64,000 nucleotides of DNA, from assembly GCA_947453885.1 (NCBI GenBank), contig CANGIF010000001.1:93278-157277 (forward strand). Reading direction: 5' to 3'. This document shows, piece after piece, positions 18,382 through 29,923 of this stretch (its first letter is position 1; every line of letters begins with the position of its first letter). This DNA comes from Flavobacteriaceae bacterium (GTDB lineage Bacteria; Bacteroidota; Bacteroidia; Flavobacteriales; Flavobacteriaceae). The translations under genes were made by a program, and so were the position numbers. The notes beneath the pieces were generated by a model that was not told the DNA's origin, did no database searches, and was given only the letters and a program-made list of their open reading frames with translations.

Positions 18382-21033
18382 ATGTCTGAAGGAGAAAAGT
18401 TAATTCCAATTAACATTGAAGATGAAATGAAGTCAGCATACATCGACTATTCGATGTCTGTAATTGTATCAAGGGCACTTCCTGATGTTAGAGATGGCTT
18501 GAAACCAGTTCACCGAAGAGTACTATACGGAATGTATGATTTAGGTGTTTTTTCTAATAAAGCTCATAAAAAATCTGCAAGAATTGTAGGAGAAGTTTTA
18601 GGTAAATACCACCCACACGGAGATACTTCTGTTTATGACGCCATGGTTCGTATGGCTCAAGAATGGAGCATGCGTTATTTGTTAATTGACGGTCAAGGAA
18701 ACTTTGGTTCTGTAGATGGTGATAGTCCAGCAGCAATGCGATATACGGAAGCAAGAATGCGAAAGATTTCGGAAGAAATTATGGCTGATATTGAAAAAGA
18801 AACAGTAGATTTTCAATTGAATTTTGACGATACATTATACGAACCTAAAGTTATGCCAACTAAGGTTCCAACTCTATTGGTAAATGGCGCAACTGGAATT
18901 GCAGTTGGTATGGCTACCAATATGGCGCCACATAATTTAACGGAAGTTATTAATGGAACTTTGGCTTTTTTAGATAATAACGACATTGAAATAGATGAGT
19001 TAATTAACCATATCAAAGCACCCGATTTTCCAACAGGTGGAATTATTTACGGCTATGAAGGAGTAAGAGAAGCTTTTAAAACGGGTAGAGGTAGAGTTGT
19101 TATTAGAGCAAAAGTGAGTTTTGAGGAAGTTGACGGTCGAGAATCTATAATTGTGACTGAAATTCCGTATCAAGTAAACAAGGCAGACATGATCAAGAGA
19201 ACTGCTGACTTGGTAAACGAAAAGAAAATTGAAGGAATAGCTAATATTCGCGATGAATCGGATAGAAACGGGATGCGAATTGTTTATATTTTAAAAAGAG
19301 ATGCTACTCCAAATGTTGTTCTAAATACCTTATATAAGTACACGCAACTTCAATCTTCTTTTAGTGTAAATAACATTGCTCTTGTTAAAGGTCGTCCACA
19401 AATGCTAAATCTTAAAGATTTGATTTACTATTTTGTGGAACACAGACACGATGTTGTAGTTAGAAGAACACAATTTGACTTACGAAAAGCAGAAGAAAGA
19501 GCGCATATTTTAGAAGGACTTATAATTGCATCTGATAATATAGATGAAGTGATTGCAATTATAAGAGGTTCAAAAAATACTGAAGAAGCACGCGAAAAAT
19601 TAATTGAAAGATTCAAATTATCTGATATTCAGTCAAAAGCAATTGTTGAAATGCGTTTACGCCAATTGACAGGACTTGAACAAGACAAATTGCGAGCTGA
19701 ATACGAAGAATTAATGAAGTTAATTGAGCATTTAAAAGCTTTATTAGCAGATGTAGATTTGAGAACGCAAGTAATTAAAGACGAATTAATAGAAATTAGA
19801 GATAAATATGGTGATGCTAGAAGATCTATTATTGAATATTCAGGTGGAGATGTAAGTATTGAAGATTTAATTGCAGATGAAAATGTGGTAATTACAATTT
19901 CGCATGCAGGTTATATTAAAAGAACCAATTTATCAGAATATAAAACTCAAAATAGAGGAGGAGTAGGGCAAAAAAGTGCTGGAACTAGAGATCAAGATTT
20001 CTTAGAGCACATGTTTGTAGCTACCAATCACCAATACATGATGTTCTTTACTCAAAAAGGAAAATGTTATTGGATGCGCGTTTATGAAATTCCAGAAGGT
20101 AGTAAAACAGCAAAAGGAAGAGCGCTTCAAAATTTGATAAACATTGAAAGTGATGATAAAGTTAAAGCATTTATTTGTACGCAAGATTTAAAAGACCAAG
20201 ATTATATTAACAGTCATAATTTAGTAATGGTTACTAAAAAAGGTCAAGTTAAAAAAACATCATTGCAAAAATATTCTAAGCCAAGAGTAAATGGCGTTGC
20301 TGCAATTACCATTAAAGAAGGAGATGAATTATTAGAAGCAAAATTAACTAACGGAGAAAGTCAAATTATTTTGGCAGTAAAATCTGGAAAATTAGTTCGT
20401 TTTGAAGAAACTAAAACACGTCCTATGGGAAGAACAGCTTCTGGAGTTAGAGGAATTACACTAAAAGATGATTATGATGAAGTTATTGGAATGGTTACTG
20501 TTGACAAAGAAGCCATAAACGATTCTCAAATTTTAGTAGTTACAGAAAACGGTTATGGTAAACGAACTAAATTAGTGGACGACGATGGTGAAGATGTTTA
20601 TAGAATTACTAATCGTGGTGGGAAAGGAGTTAAAACCTTAAATATTACCGAAAAAACAGGTAAATTGATTTCAATAAATGCTGTAACTGACGCAGATGAT
20701 TTAATGATAATTAACAAATCTGGATTAACAATTAGAATGGCTATTGAAGATTTACGTGTAATGGGTCGTGCAACACAAGGAGTTAAACTTATTAATTTAA
20801 AAGGCAACGATTCAATTGCTGCTGTAACTAAAGTTATGAAAGATGATGTAGTTGAAGTTGTTGTGGATGAAGACGGAAACATAATTGAAACGGAAGTTAT
20901 TGAAAGAGTAAAACCTGTTCTTGAAATTTTAGAAGACGAAGGTGCTGTTGACGATGATGAGGAAGAAGATGATATTGAATCAGAAGAAGAACTAGAAGAT
21001 GAAGAAGAAACCGAAGACGATTTAGAAGAATAA
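18382..21033 (+). CDS. gyrA: DNA gyrase subunit A
   Basis: ATP-dependent negative supercoiling enzyme, breakage-reunion subunit, acting with GyrB. The winged-helix/tower core begins [20 protein letters not shown]. Catalytic Tyr121 lies in [10 protein letters not shown]. The quinolone region reads [12 protein letters not shown] with Thr82 and Asp86. Six beta-pinwheel blades occupy about residues 510-830, with the GyrA-box-like [10 protein letters not shown]. The 883-residue protein ends in a strongly acidic tail (mostly Asp/Glu after about residue 845), as in many Bacteroidota gyrases. A TPR-protein gene follows after 21 bp. Confidence 0.97.
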   Translation: MSEGEKLIPINIEDEMKSAYIDYSMSVIVSRALPDVRDGLKPVHRRVLYGMYDLGVFSNKAHKKSARIVGEVLGKYHPHGDTSVYDAMVRMAQEWSMRYLLIDGQGNFGSVDGDSPAAMRYTEARMRKISEEIMADIEKETVDFQLNFDDTLYEPKVMPTKVPTLLVNGATGIAVGMATNMAPHNLTEVINGTLAFLDNNDIEIDELINHIKAPDFPTGGIIYGYEGVREAFKTGRGRVVIRAKVSFEEVDGRESIIVTEIPYQVNKADMIKRTADLVNEKKIEGIANIRDESDRNGMRIVYILKRDATPNVVLNTLYKYTQLQSSFSVNNIALVKGRPQMLNLKDLIYYFVEHRHDVVVRRTQFDLRKAEERAHILEGLIIASDNIDEVIAIIRGSKNTEEAREKLIERFKLSDIQSKAIVEMRLRQLTGLEQDKLRAEYEELMKLIEHLKALLADVDLRTQVIKDELIEIRDKYGDARRSIIEYSGGDVSIEDLIADENVVITISHAGYIKRTNLSEYKTQNRGGVGQKSAGTRDQDFLEHMFVATNHQYMMFFTQKGKCYWMRVYEIPEGSKTAKGRALQNLINIESDDKVKAFICTQDLKDQDYINSHNLVMVTKKGQVKKTSLQKYSKPRVNGVAAITIKEGDELLEAKLTNGESQIILAVKSGKLVRFEETKTRPMGRTASGVRGITLKDDYDEVIGMVTVDKEAINDSQILVVTENGYGKRTKLVDDDGEDVYRITNRGGKGVKTLNITEKTGKLISINAVTDADDLMIINKSGLTIRMAIEDLRVMGRATQGVKLINLKGNDSIAAVTKVMKDDVVEVVVDEDGNIIETEVIERVKPVLEILEDEGAVDDDEEEDDIESEEELEDEEETEDDLEE

Positions 21034-21054
21034 TAAATAGTAAATTAATAAAAA

Positions 21055-22407
21055 ATGAAAAGTAAATATGTATTACTAACGTCAGTACTACTGATTTCAG
21101 TTAGCACTTTTGCTCAAAAAGATGAGCTTAAAACGCTAAAAAAAATCTATGACAAAGATGAACCATCTGATAAAGATGTGATTGAATTTAAAGCAACTAT
21201 TTCAAAAGCAGAACCGCTGTTGGTTAATGCTTCTGAAGCAGACAAAGTTTATTTCAATTTTTACAAAGCTAATGCTCCATTTATGGAAATGCAGGTTGCA
21301 ATGGCAAAACCTGAAAACAAAACCAATAATTTGCTGATAAAAAAATATTTTTCAATTGAAGGTATAAAACAATTTACTTCAGCTTCTAGAAATGTGTTAG
21401 ATTTTGAAAAAAAATTAGGAAAGCCAGTTTTCACTAAAGATATTGAAGAAGGAATCTTAGCATTAAAGCCAATGCTTTTAAATATGGCAGTTTCTTTAAA
21501 TGATTTAGCTGTAACTTCAAATGATATTTCTAATTATAAAAATGCTGCCTTAATACTAAAAAGCATTTACGACCTAGATCCAAAAGAGACAGAAAAACTT
21601 TATTTTGCTGCAAACTATGCAGTAAATGCAAAAGATTTCAATCTAGCTTTAGAATATTACCGAGAATTAATTGCAATTAATTACACTGGTGAAGGAACTA
21701 ACTATTTTGCTATTAATGTTGCCTCTAAAAAAGAAGAATCGTTTAATTCTGCAAAAGAACGTGAATTGTATATCAAAACAGGTAGTCATGAAAAACCAAG
21801 AGATGAAAAAGTAGCTTCTAAAAGAGGTGAAATCTTTAAAGATATTGCTTTAATTTTAATACAAGAAAGCAAAAATCAAGATGAAGTTAAAAAAGCAATT
21901 CAAGATGCAAAGGTTGCAAATCCAAATGATACTTCTTTTTTAATAGTTGAAGCCGATTACTATTATAAAATTAATGATTTAGTTACTTATAAAAAACTAA
22001 TTACGGAAGCTTTAGAAAAGAAACCTAATGATGTAGATTTGAATTTTAACTTAGGCGTAATTAGCAGAAAAGCAAATCAAAATGCAGAAGCAGAAAAATA
22101 TTTTAAAAGAGTTATTGGAATAGATTCTAAATATGCCAATGCTTATTTAAGTTTAGCGGAATTAAAACTAAGTGGTGACGATAAGTTTATAACTGAAATG
22201 AATAAACTTGGAACATCTGAAAAAGATAACAAACGTTATGCTGTTTTAAAATTGGAAAGAGAAAAAATGTTTAAAGAAACATTACCATATCTTGAAAAAG
22301 CATACGAATTAGCACCTTCAAATACTGATGTTTCAGCAACTCTTTTAAGTGTTTATAAAGCTTTGGAAATGATGGATAAAGTAAAAGAATTAAAAGCTAA
22401 AATGTAA
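21055..22407 (+). CDS. Exported tetratricopeptide-repeat protein
   Basis: A 450-residue protein with a signal peptide (MKSKYVLLTSVLLISVSTFA) and helical TPR-like repeats, clearest at about residues 165-200 (ALILKSIYDLDPKETEKLY), 275-350 (DVDLNFNLGVISRKANQNAE) and 405-450. It probably acts as a periplasmic scaffold. The position right after gyrA is common in flavobacteria, but no functional tie to gyrase is known. Spacing of 21 bp and a shared downstream terminator at 22464 suggest co-transcription. Confidence 0.8.
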   Translation: MKSKYVLLTSVLLISVSTFAQKDELKTLKKIYDKDEPSDKDVIEFKATISKAEPLLVNASEADKVYFNFYKANAPFMEMQVAMAKPENKTNNLLIKKYFSIEGIKQFTSASRNVLDFEKKLGKPVFTKDIEEGILALKPMLLNMAVSLNDLAVTSNDISNYKNAALILKSIYDLDPKETEKLYFAANYAVNAKDFNLALEYYRELIAINYTGEGTNYFAINVASKKEESFNSAKERELYIKTGSHEKPRDEKVASKRGEIFKDIALILIQESKNQDEVKKAIQDAKVANPNDTSFLIVEADYYYKINDLVTYKKLITEALEKKPNDVDLNFNLGVISRKANQNAEAEKYFKRVIGIDSKYANAYLSLAELKLSGDDKFITEMNKLGTSEKDNKRYAVLKLEREKMFKETLPYLEKAYELAPSNTDVSATLLSVYKALEMMDKVKELKAKM

Positions 22408-22463
22408 AAAAAGAGGTTGTTCTATTTCAAAGTTACTATTTACAAAACAAAAATAATTAACTA

Positions 22464-22500
22464 AACACTTGTAAGGACTTTCTTACAAGTGTTTTTTTTA
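22464..22500 (+). terminator. Rho-independent terminator after gyrA-TPR unit
   Basis: Perfect 12-bp stem, arms 22464-22475 and 22482-22493, six-nt loop (GACTTT), followed by a T tract to 22499. It is placed 57 bp after the TPR-protein stop. Confidence 0.88.
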
Positions 22501-22665
22501 TAAAATAAATTGATGCTAAATTAAAAAATATAATAAAACGAAATGGCACTTAATAGTTGAAATTCTAAAATGTTAAAATAAGAGTTTGTTTTGATGATGA
22601 TAGCTCATTTTATTTAAAATAAATTTAAAAAAAGCTATTTTAGCATTTTAAAGTAAGAATAAAAA
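22501..22665. other. Spacer upstream of recG
   Basis: 165 bp of AT-rich sequence after the terminator. It should contain the recG promoter, but no clear TTTG/TAnnTTTG pair stands out. Confidence 0.35.
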
Positions 22666-24771
22666 ATGTCAAATATACTTCAAACTCCTATCGAATTTCT
22701 TAAAGGCGTTGGTCCAGCTAGAAGTTTGTTGTTACAAAAAGAACTTGGAATTTTCAAATATGAAGATTTGCTAAATTTTTACCCCAATCGATACATTGAC
22801 CGAACGAAGTATTACAAAATAAATGAAATTCAAAATAATATTGCTGAAATTCAAATTATCGGAAAGATACTTACCATCAGAACTATTGAAGCCGCTAAAG
22901 GTTCTAAAAGATTAGTAGCCACTTTTGCTGATTCAACAGGGCAAATTGATTTAGTTTGGTTCCAAGGTCTAAAATGGATAAAAGAAAGTCTTCAATTAAA
23001 TGTTCCAATAGTTGTTTTTGGAAAATGCAGTTCTTTTTCAGGAATTTACAATATGGCACATCCTGAAATTGAATTGCTCAAGGATCACGAACAAAGTTTA
23101 CGAACAGCTTTGCAACCTGTGTATCCATCTACAGAATTACTTGTAAATAGAGGAGTTACCAACAGAGTAGTAACTAAAATGATGCAACAATTGTTCCTTG
23201 AAACAGGACTTTTGTTTACCGAAACCCTCCCTGAATATTTAATTACTGAACTTAAACTCCTATCAAAGAGTCACGCATTATTCAATATTCATTTTCCGCA
23301 AAGTCAAGAAACATTAATAAAAGCTACATTTCGTTTAAAATTTGAAGAACTTTTTTATATTCAAATTCAATTAGTTTTAAAAAACTTAATACGAAAACAT
23401 AAGATAAAGGGCCATCCGTTTACAACAGTTGGATCTTATTTCAACCAATTTTATAGTCAATGCTTGCCATTTGAATTGACAAATGCTCAAAAAAAAGTTA
23501 TTAAAGAAATCAGAAATGATATGGGCAGCAATGCTCAAATGAACCGATTGCTTCAAGGTGATGTGGGCTCTGGCAAAACAATTGTAGCTTTAATGAGTAT
23601 GCTAATTGCGTTAGACAATAATTTTCAAGCATGTCTGATGGCACCAACAGAGATTTTGGCAAATCAACATTTTACTGGTTTAACAGAACTTGCTCAACAA
23701 CTACCTATTACAATTAAATTACTTACTGGATCAACTAAAATTGCACAAAGAAGAATTATACATGAAGAACTAGAACAAGGAAAGTTACATATATTAATAG
23801 GTACACATGCACTTTTAGAAGACAAAGTCAAATTTAAGAACTTAGGACTAGCTGTGATAGACGAACAACATCGTTTTGGGGTTGAACAACGATCGAAACT
23901 TTGGCGGAAAAATGAAGTTCCTCCTCACATTTTAGTAATGACAGCTACACCAATTCCAAGAACTTTAGCCATGAGTTTGTATGGCGATTTGGATATTTCG
24001 GTAATTGATGAGTTGCCTCCAGGAAGAAAACCAATTCAGACCGTGCATAGATTTGATAGTAACAGGTTAAAAGTGTGGCGTTTTATAAAAGATGAAATTG
24101 CAAAAGGACGACAAGTTTATATAGTTTACCCTTTAATTCAAGAATCTGAAAAAATGGATTTTAAAGACTTAATGGATGGATACGAAAGTATTTCAAGAGA
24201 TTTCCCATTACCTGAATACAGTATTTCAATGGTTCATGGTAAGATGAAACCAGCTGATAAAGATTCCGAAATGCAGCGATTTTCTCAAGGAAAAACAAAC
24301 ATTTTGGTAGCCACAACAGTTATTGAAGTTGGTGTAAATATTCCAAATGCAAGTGTTATGATAATAGAAAGTGCAGAAAGATTTGGACTATCACAATTGC
24401 ACCAATTACGTGGAAGAGTAGGTAGAGGAGCTGAGCAAAGTTATTGCATTTTGATGACATCATTTAAATTATCAAACGATAGTAAAACTCGAATGGAAAC
24501 GATGGTTAGAACTAACGATGGATTTGAAATTGCAGAAGTTGATTTAAAATTAAGAGGGCCAGGTGATTTAATGGGAACCCAACAAAGTGGCGTTCTGAAC
24601 CTTCAAATAGCAGATATAGTTAGAGATAAAGACATTTTAATTCTAGCTAGAAATTATGCTTTCAAAATAATAAAAGAAGATTCTAATTTAATAAAAAAAG
24701 AAAACCAAATTGTAAGAAAAATATATATTGAACTTTCCAAAAAGAAAAATATTTGGAATTATATTAGTTAG
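22666..24771 (+). CDS. recG: ATP-dependent DNA helicase RecG
   Basis: Superfamily 2 branched-DNA translocase that remodels stalled forks and Holliday junctions. An N-terminal wedge/OB region (about residues 1-240; [19 protein letters not shown] near the start) is followed by helicase motif I GDVGSGKT (about 299-306), DEQHRFG (about 398, motif II), [12 protein letters not shown] (motif III) and the C-terminal [14 protein letters not shown] and QLRGRVGRG motifs. Length 701 is normal. The gene overlaps the convergent purC by 8 bp. Confidence 0.97.
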   Translation: MSNILQTPIEFLKGVGPARSLLLQKELGIFKYEDLLNFYPNRYIDRTKYYKINEIQNNIAEIQIIGKILTIRTIEAAKGSKRLVATFADSTGQIDLVWFQGLKWIKESLQLNVPIVVFGKCSSFSGIYNMAHPEIELLKDHEQSLRTALQPVYPSTELLVNRGVTNRVVTKMMQQLFLETGLLFTETLPEYLITELKLLSKSHALFNIHFPQSQETLIKATFRLKFEELFYIQIQLVLKNLIRKHKIKGHPFTTVGSYFNQFYSQCLPFELTNAQKKVIKEIRNDMGSNAQMNRLLQGDVGSGKTIVALMSMLIALDNNFQACLMAPTEILANQHFTGLTELAQQLPITIKLLTGSTKIAQRRIIHEELEQGKLHILIGTHALLEDKVKFKNLGLAVIDEQHRFGVEQRSKLWRKNEVPPHILVMTATPIPRTLAMSLYGDLDISVIDELPPGRKPIQTVHRFDSNRLKVWRFIKDEIAKGRQVYIVYPLIQESEKMDFKDLMDGYESISRDFPLPEYSISMVHGKMKPADKDSEMQRFSQGKTNILVATTVIEVGVNIPNASVMIIESAERFGLSQLHQLRGRVGRGAEQSYCILMTSFKLSNDSKTRMETMVRTNDGFEIAEVDLKLRGPGDLMGTQQSGVLNLQIADIVRDKDILILARNYAFKIIKEDSNLIKKENQIVRKIYIELSKKKNIWNYIS

Positions 24772-25726
24772 CTTTATAAAACGTATCTAAAAAAGAAAGT
24801 ACATTCTTTTCAATTCGTTGTTCCCAATTTTCATTATTCCCTTTTTCAAATTTTTCACCAACAATGTGTTCGTAAAGCTCAATGTATCTATTTGATACCA
24901 TTTCGCAATATTCATTAGTCATATCTGGAATTTTTTGCCCCACTTTTCCTTGAAATCCATTTTTGATTAACCATTTTCTAACAAATTCTTTAGATAATTG
25001 TTTTTGTTCTTCTCCAGAATCTTGTCTTTCTTTATAGCCTTCCAAATAAAAATAGCGTGACGAGTCAGGAGTATGAATTTCATCAATAAGAACAATTGTT
25101 CCATCTTTCATTTTTCCAAATTCATATTTAGTATCCACTAAAATAAGACCTTTCGATTTTGCAATATCAGTTCCTCGTTTGAATAATGCTTTTGTATAAG
25201 ATTCTAAAATTAAATAATCGCTTTCAGAAACAATCCCTTTGGATAAAATTACTTCTTTAGAAATATCTTCATCGTGCTGACCAAAATCAGCTTTTGTAGT
25301 AGGTGTTAAAATGGGTTCCGGAAAGGGATCATTTTCTTGTAATCCTTCAGGCATAGTTACTCCGCATATTTTTCTTTTTCCACTAGCATATTCCCTTGCT
25401 GCATGACCAGAAAGATATCCTCTAATTACCATTTCTACTTTAAAAGGTTCACATAAATATCCGATAGCAACATTAGGATCAGGAGTTGCTATCAACCAAT
25501 TTGGAACAATATCGCTAGTTAAATCCATGAATTTTGTTGCAATTTGATTTAAAATTTGTCCTTTAAAGGGAATTCCTTTGGGTAAAACAACATCAAATGC
25601 AGAAAGTCTATCAGTAGCAATCATTATTAAAAGTTCGTCATTGATATTGTAAACTTCACGAACTTTACCTTTGTAAACATTTATTTGATTTGGAAAATTG
25701 AATTGAGTAGTTGAAATTGTTTTCAT
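24764..25726 (-). CDS. purC: Phosphoribosylaminoimidazole-succinocarboxamide synthase
   Basis: SAICAR synthase: joins CAIR and aspartate with ATP in purine synthesis. The ATP-binding start has [11 protein letters not shown], and later [35 protein letters not shown] and LVDTKYEFG with [12 protein letters not shown] are visible, all SAICAR signature segments. It is of the longer (about 320-residue) class. The first in-frame ATG (25750) adds eight residues. The second (25726, [11 protein letters not shown]) fits homologues better and is used here. Its 3' end overlaps recG by 8 bp in a convergent arrangement. Confidence 0.95.
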   Translation of the reverse strand: MKTISTTQFNFPNQINVYKGKVREVYNINDELLIMIATDRLSAFDVVLPKGIPFKGQILNQIATKFMDLTSDIVPNWLIATPDPNVAIGYLCEPFKVEMVIRGYLSGHAAREYASGKRKICGVTMPEGLQENDPFPEPILTPTTKADFGQHDEDISKEVILSKGIVSESDYLILESYTKALFKRGTDIAKSKGLILVDTKYEFGKMKDGTIVLIDEIHTPDSSRYFYLEGYKERQDSGEEQKQLSKEFVRKWLIKNGFQGKVGQKIPDMTNEYCEMVSNRYIELYEHIVGEKFEKGNNENWEQRIEKNVLSFLDTFYKAN

Positions 25727-25894
25727 TTTGATTTTTTGTAGTTGACACAAAAGTAATAGGTTTAAACGCTATCAAAAAATTAATCCAAAAATTTTTTTTA
25801 TGACTTGTATTTAAACAAGGCAATAAATTAAACTTTTTAGTATTTTTACAAAAATAATACAGCTAATTCCACCATAATTTAAATTGAAGAATTA

Positions 25895-27262
25895 ATGAAA
25901 AAAACAATTATAATCTACTTTTTGCTTTTTACTCCAATGGTATTTAGTCAATCTCAAGATGAAATAATGATATCCAAAATATACAAAAATTCGTTGACAA
26001 AATCGAGCTGTTACAATTGGTTAGATACTTTGTCCAATAAAATTGGATCACGATTATCAGGTTCAAAAGGAGCAGAAAATGCGGTTATATATTCCAAATT
26101 GGCATTAGAGCATCTAGGTTTAGATACAGTTTTTCTTCAAGAAGTTAACGTTCCAAAATGGGTTAGAGGTGAAAAAGAATCAGCTTATTTTGAAATAAAT
26201 AACAAAAAATTAAAAGTAGATATCTGTGCTTTAGGAGGTTCAATTTCAACTTCTAAAGCAGGTTTAATTGGAAATGTAATTGAAGTAAAAAGCATAAAAG
26301 AGATTGCGATATTAGCTGAAAAAATAAAAGGGAAAATTGTTTTTTTTAATCGACCTATGGAACCAGAAAATATTGAAACATTTGATTCATATTCAAATTG
26401 TGTTGACCAACGATATGCTGGTACTGTTGAAGCTGCTAAATATGGTGCAATTGCAACAATTGTTCGATCAATGAATTTAAGACTTGACGATTTTCCCCAT
26501 ACTGGAGCCATGAGTTACGGCACTTTGGAATCTAAAAACTACATACCAGCTGCAGCAATTAGTACAAATAGCGCTGATTTATTAAGCAAAAGTTTGTTAA
26601 AAAATCCAAATTTGAAATTTTTCATGAAACAATCCTGTCAAAATATGGGAGAAGTTGTTTCGTATAATGTTGTTGGGGAAATTAAAGGATTAGAATTTCC
26701 TGAAAAAATTATTTTGATAGGTGGTCATTTGGATTCTTGGGATTTAGCAGATGGTTCGCATGACGATGGAGCAGGAGTTGTACAAAGTATGGGAATTTTG
26801 GAGATTTTTAAAAAAATAAAGTATAAACCTAAAAATACTATTAGAGTAGTTTTGTTTATGAATGAAGAAAATGGTGGAAAAGGAGGTAAAAAGTATGCTG
26901 AAATTTCTAGAGTAAATAATTTAAATCATATTGTAGCAATTGAAAGTGATTCAGGAGGATTTTCACCAAGGGGATTTTCATTTGAAATTGACGATATAGC
27001 TTTTAAAAAAGTACTAGACTGGAAACCACTTTTTGAACCCTATTTAATTCATAGTTTTACTAAAGGACATAGTGGATCTGACATTCAACCTTTGACGGGA
27101 ACAAAAATTATAAAAGCAGGTTTACGACCTGATTCGCAACGTTATTTTGATTACCATCATGCCGCCAATGATCGATTTGAAGCTGTAAATAAAAGAGAAT
27201 TAGAATTAGGAATGGCAGCAATGACTAGCTTGGTTTATTTATTTGACAATTTTAAATATTAA
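25895..27262 (+). CDS. Exported M28-family zinc aminopeptidase/carboxypeptidase
   Basis: Begins with a signal peptide (about residues 1-19, ...MVFSQ). A protease-associated-like insert precedes the M28 catalytic domain, which starts near residue 276. Zinc ligands are visible: His/Asp in GGHLDSWD and HDDGAG, the catalytic Glu pair in NEENGG, Asp in ESDSGG, and His in FDYHHAAND. The set fits M28 peptidases of the carboxypeptidase Q (PGCP) type, which digest peptides in the periplasm or outside. All metal ligands are intact. It overlaps the convergent exonuclease-like gene by 4 bp. Confidence 0.88.
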   Translation: MKKTIIIYFLLFTPMVFSQSQDEIMISKIYKNSLTKSSCYNWLDTLSNKIGSRLSGSKGAENAVIYSKLALEHLGLDTVFLQEVNVPKWVRGEKESAYFEINNKKLKVDICALGGSISTSKAGLIGNVIEVKSIKEIAILAEKIKGKIVFFNRPMEPENIETFDSYSNCVDQRYAGTVEAAKYGAIATIVRSMNLRLDDFPHTGAMSYGTLESKNYIPAAAISTNSADLLSKSLLKNPNLKFFMKQSCQNMGEVVSYNVVGEIKGLEFPEKIILIGGHLDSWDLADGSHDDGAGVVQSMGILEIFKKIKYKPKNTIRVVLFMNEENGGKGGKKYAEISRVNNLNHIVAIESDSGGFSPRGFSFEIDDIAFKKVLDWKPLFEPYLIHSFTKGHSGSDIQPLTGTKIIKAGLRPDSQRYFDYHHAANDRFEAVNKRELELGMAAMTSLVYLFDNFKY

Positions 27263-27852
27263 AGTTTTAATTTAGCTTTAAACTTTAAAAATAGCAAGGC
27301 TATTGAAAAAGCATCTTCAAATGGAGATTCAAATTCATTTTGTTGTATTTTATTGATTTTAAATAATTTATCAAGAGAAAAGGACTTGTCTGTAATTTCA
27401 TGTATTTTTTTGTACATTACTTCAACATCAAAAGCTTCATTTTTAATTCGACCGCAATTTATTTTGTCTAAAGATTGATTAATCATTTCAATAGTAGCAT
27501 TTATGTGATAACCAACTAAAACTGCATTTCCAATATAATCTATAAATTGTTGAATTGCTATTTGTTCCGAAGTTTTATTTTTACTTTTATGGACAATATA
27601 TTCATTGACTAAACCATTATCATGAATGTATTTGTATTGCATAATTACAACATCAAATGCATCATTTACGACTATTGAATTGTTTTCTACTCCAATTGCT
27701 CCAATTGATAAAACAATATCCTTTTCAGAATTTTCGCCAGAAGATTCTAGTTTTAGAGCAACATATCTATTCGATTTTTTTTCAAATTTCAACAAATAGC
27801 GCTTCCAAAAATCAGGATAATCTTTATTGATGTTTTTTAACCATTCAAGCAT
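27259..27852 (-). CDS. Degenerate DEDD-type 3'-5' exonuclease-like protein
   Basis: A 197-residue protein with the overall outline of DnaQ-like exonucleases: VLSIGAIGV after strand 1, a GYHIN block, and a C-terminal DAFSIALLFLKF helix. Only part of the catalytic set remains. The first motif reads ALKLESSG, with Lys34 where the DxE aspartate belongs (Glu36 is kept); the second reads HINATIEM, with Thr120 in place of Asp; the H-x5-D site has Glu175 before the kept Asp180. It is therefore probably non-catalytic. The upstream DUF294/CBS gene ends 3 bp away, the usual pairing in flavobacteria. Confidence 0.75.
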   Translation of the reverse strand: MLEWLKNINKDYPDFWKRYLLKFEKKSNRYVALKLESSGENSEKDIVLSIGAIGVENNSIVVNDAFDVVIMQYKYIHDNGLVNEYIVHKSKNKTSEQIAIQQFIDYIGNAVLVGYHINATIEMINQSLDKINCGRIKNEAFDVEVMYKKIHEITDKSFSLDKLFKINKIQQNEFESPFEDAFSIALLFLKFKAKLKL

Positions 27853-27855
27853 AAA

Positions 27856-29763
27856 TTAAGAAAAATGTGTTAGTTGGAATTTATCTTTAATTACTTCTTC
27901 TAAATCTTTCATAGGAAGTAATGCGTTTTTAATTCTTTCTTTATCCGATTTAGAAACGGTTTCAAGATTTATATATTGACCTGAACTATCGTTGTTTACA
28001 CCCTCTACAACACGAAATTTTGAAAGTAATAAAAAGGCTTCTGCACAATTTCTATATAGTTCAGCAAACTTTGGTTCAACAATAGCTAATTGTTTAAATC
28101 TCAAATATGTATTATTAATTCCTTTTAAATTATGACTTAATGCTAATAGTCTTGCTGCATCAATTAATGGCATTAATGATTTAGATTTAATGTCAAATTT
28201 ATTTTTAAATTCACCATCTTCTTCAACATTGAATTTTTTGAAAAAATTTAATGGAGCAGGGTGTTTTAAAGCTTCATTTCCTAAATAATCATACAATAAT
28301 GAATTTGATTTTTTAGTTTTAAAAATTTCATCTGAAATAGCCTCTTCAAGTAATATATCTCCAAAAATGTAATCATAATCGAAAAAGATACTACTAATTT
28401 CTGATGATTTATCTCCTGGATTTGTAATCCAAATTAAATATTGTTTTTTCCAATCTGAAAGTGACTTACACCATAAAATAGAACTGCCCATGTGACCAAA
28501 AGGACAAGCTTCAAAACCTACCTTTTCCAAAGTTGTTGTTACACGTTTCGCTAGTTTCAAAAAATAATCTTTTACATCTCTATATTTTTCAGGCAAAACA
28601 TCTTCAAAAACTAAAAAACTATCTTGATCTGTATATAAAACTTGCTCTTTTCTACCTTGACTTCCAATGCTTAACCAACAAAAACGAACAGGAGGGGAGC
28701 CTAAATCTAAAATTGCAAGTTCAATTGCTCTTCGAATGATAGCAAATGTAATTTCACCAGAAATCATATTAATGTGTGCTAATGAAATGTTTTTTGAAAT
28801 TGAATTTTGCACTAATTCAGACAACTTTTCTCTTACTATCTTCAAATCTTTTGCGGAATTAGATCTTTTAATTCTTTTGATTAATACACCGGGGTTATTA
28901 GCTTGTGCAACAACAAGATCATGTTCCGATATTATTCCTTTAATAATCGAATTATTAGTACCGTCATCTGTCACACATAAATGTGTTACATTGTGCTTTA
29001 ACATGATGAGTTGGGCTTCTGCCAAGGATAAGTTTTCTGGTACAGTTATCACGGGAAAAGACATTATTTTGTCGATTGTAGTTTCAATAGAAAAACGTCC
29101 AGTTGCGATTTTTGATCTAAAATCCTTATCGGTTACTATTCCAATGGGTTTGTTGTTACTAGATATGATTACATTATCCATGATATTTTCAGTCATAATT
29201 TTAGCAACATTTTGAATTGTTTGACTTGCTTGAACTGAAATTGGATTTTTGGAATATTCAAATGTTTGAAAATACTGAATGTCTGTTTGATTGTCAGTAT
29301 AGTTAACTGAATCTGTTATATTATTTTTGGCATTATCTTTTGATGAAGTGGAAGTTGAAGCAAAGCTTTCTAATAAAAAATCTAGAACTTCTGTATTTTT
29401 TGCAAGTAAAGGTTTAAATATTTGTATTGGAATTGCATAAATAATACTGTCTTCACGTGCTGTTGCAGTCATCATGTAATTATTTCTTGCAAAAAAAGGC
29501 CGTAATCCAAAAACATCACCAATATGACATTTATTTAAAAGAGTTTCTTCAGCATCTGAAATAATGGACAAATTAATAGTTCCTGAAGCTACTACATAAA
29601 AAAATTGGTGTAAAATATCGTTAACTTTAAATAGAGTTTTATTTTTTTCTAATGAAATAACACGAATACTTGAAGCTATTTCAATTAATTCCTGATCTGT
29701 TAATGTATTAAAAGGTTGACTTTCTTTCAAAAAATCAGCTATTCGTTCAATAATAACATTCAT
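27856..29763 (-). CDS. cNMP-binding / CBS / DUF294 nucleotidyltransferase-like protein
   Basis: A 635-residue signalling-type protein. Domains in order: a cyclic-nucleotide-binding-like domain (about residues 10-125, with FYVVASGTINLS and GDVFGLRPFF), two CBS motifs (about 170-290, IMTENIMDNVII and IMSFPVITVPEN), a DUF294 nucleotidyltransferase-like domain (about 300-440) with WLSIGSQGRKEQVLYTDQD, and a helical C-terminal domain. The GSxGRxEQ...DQD pattern is that of GlnD-like nucleotidyltransferases. Ligand and target are unknown. The partner gene follows after 3 bp. Confidence 0.85.
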   Translation of the reverse strand: MNVIIERIADFLKESQPFNTLTDQELIEIASSIRVISLEKNKTLFKVNDILHQFFYVVASGTINLSIISDAEETLLNKCHIGDVFGLRPFFARNNYMMTATAREDSIIYAIPIQIFKPLLAKNTEVLDFLLESFASTSTSSKDNAKNNITDSVNYTDNQTDIQYFQTFEYSKNPISVQASQTIQNVAKIMTENIMDNVIISSNNKPIGIVTDKDFRSKIATGRFSIETTIDKIMSFPVITVPENLSLAEAQLIMLKHNVTHLCVTDDGTNNSIIKGIISEHDLVVAQANNPGVLIKRIKRSNSAKDLKIVREKLSELVQNSISKNISLAHINMISGEITFAIIRRAIELAILDLGSPPVRFCWLSIGSQGRKEQVLYTDQDSFLVFEDVLPEKYRDVKDYFLKLAKRVTTTLEKVGFEACPFGHMGSSILWCKSLSDWKKQYLIWITNPGDKSSEISSIFFDYDYIFGDILLEEAISDEIFKTKKSNSLLYDYLGNEALKHPAPLNFFKKFNVEEDGEFKNKFDIKSKSLMPLIDAARLLALSHNLKGINNTYLRFKQLAIVEPKFAELYRNCAEAFLLLSKFRVVEGVNNDSSGQYINLETVSKSDKERIKNALLPMKDLEEVIKDKFQLTHFS

Positions 29764-29923
29764 AGTTTCGTTTGATTAATATGTTCTGTAAAATTAGATT
29801 TATTTTGGTAATTTAACAATTTTCAAATCTAATTTATTACATTTAGCAAGCATAAAAAGTGACATTTTACTTTTTCTATTTTACATAATATAAATTATAG
29901 TGATAAATTTAAAGTAGAAATTA

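Noticed and set aside
18622..18639. GyrA region [12 protein letters not shown] with Thr82 and Asp86, possibly a quinolone-resistance change.
   Set aside because: Thr at this position is, from what I know of Flavobacterium gyrA, the usual state. No substitution at Asp86 is seen, so no resistance is claimed.
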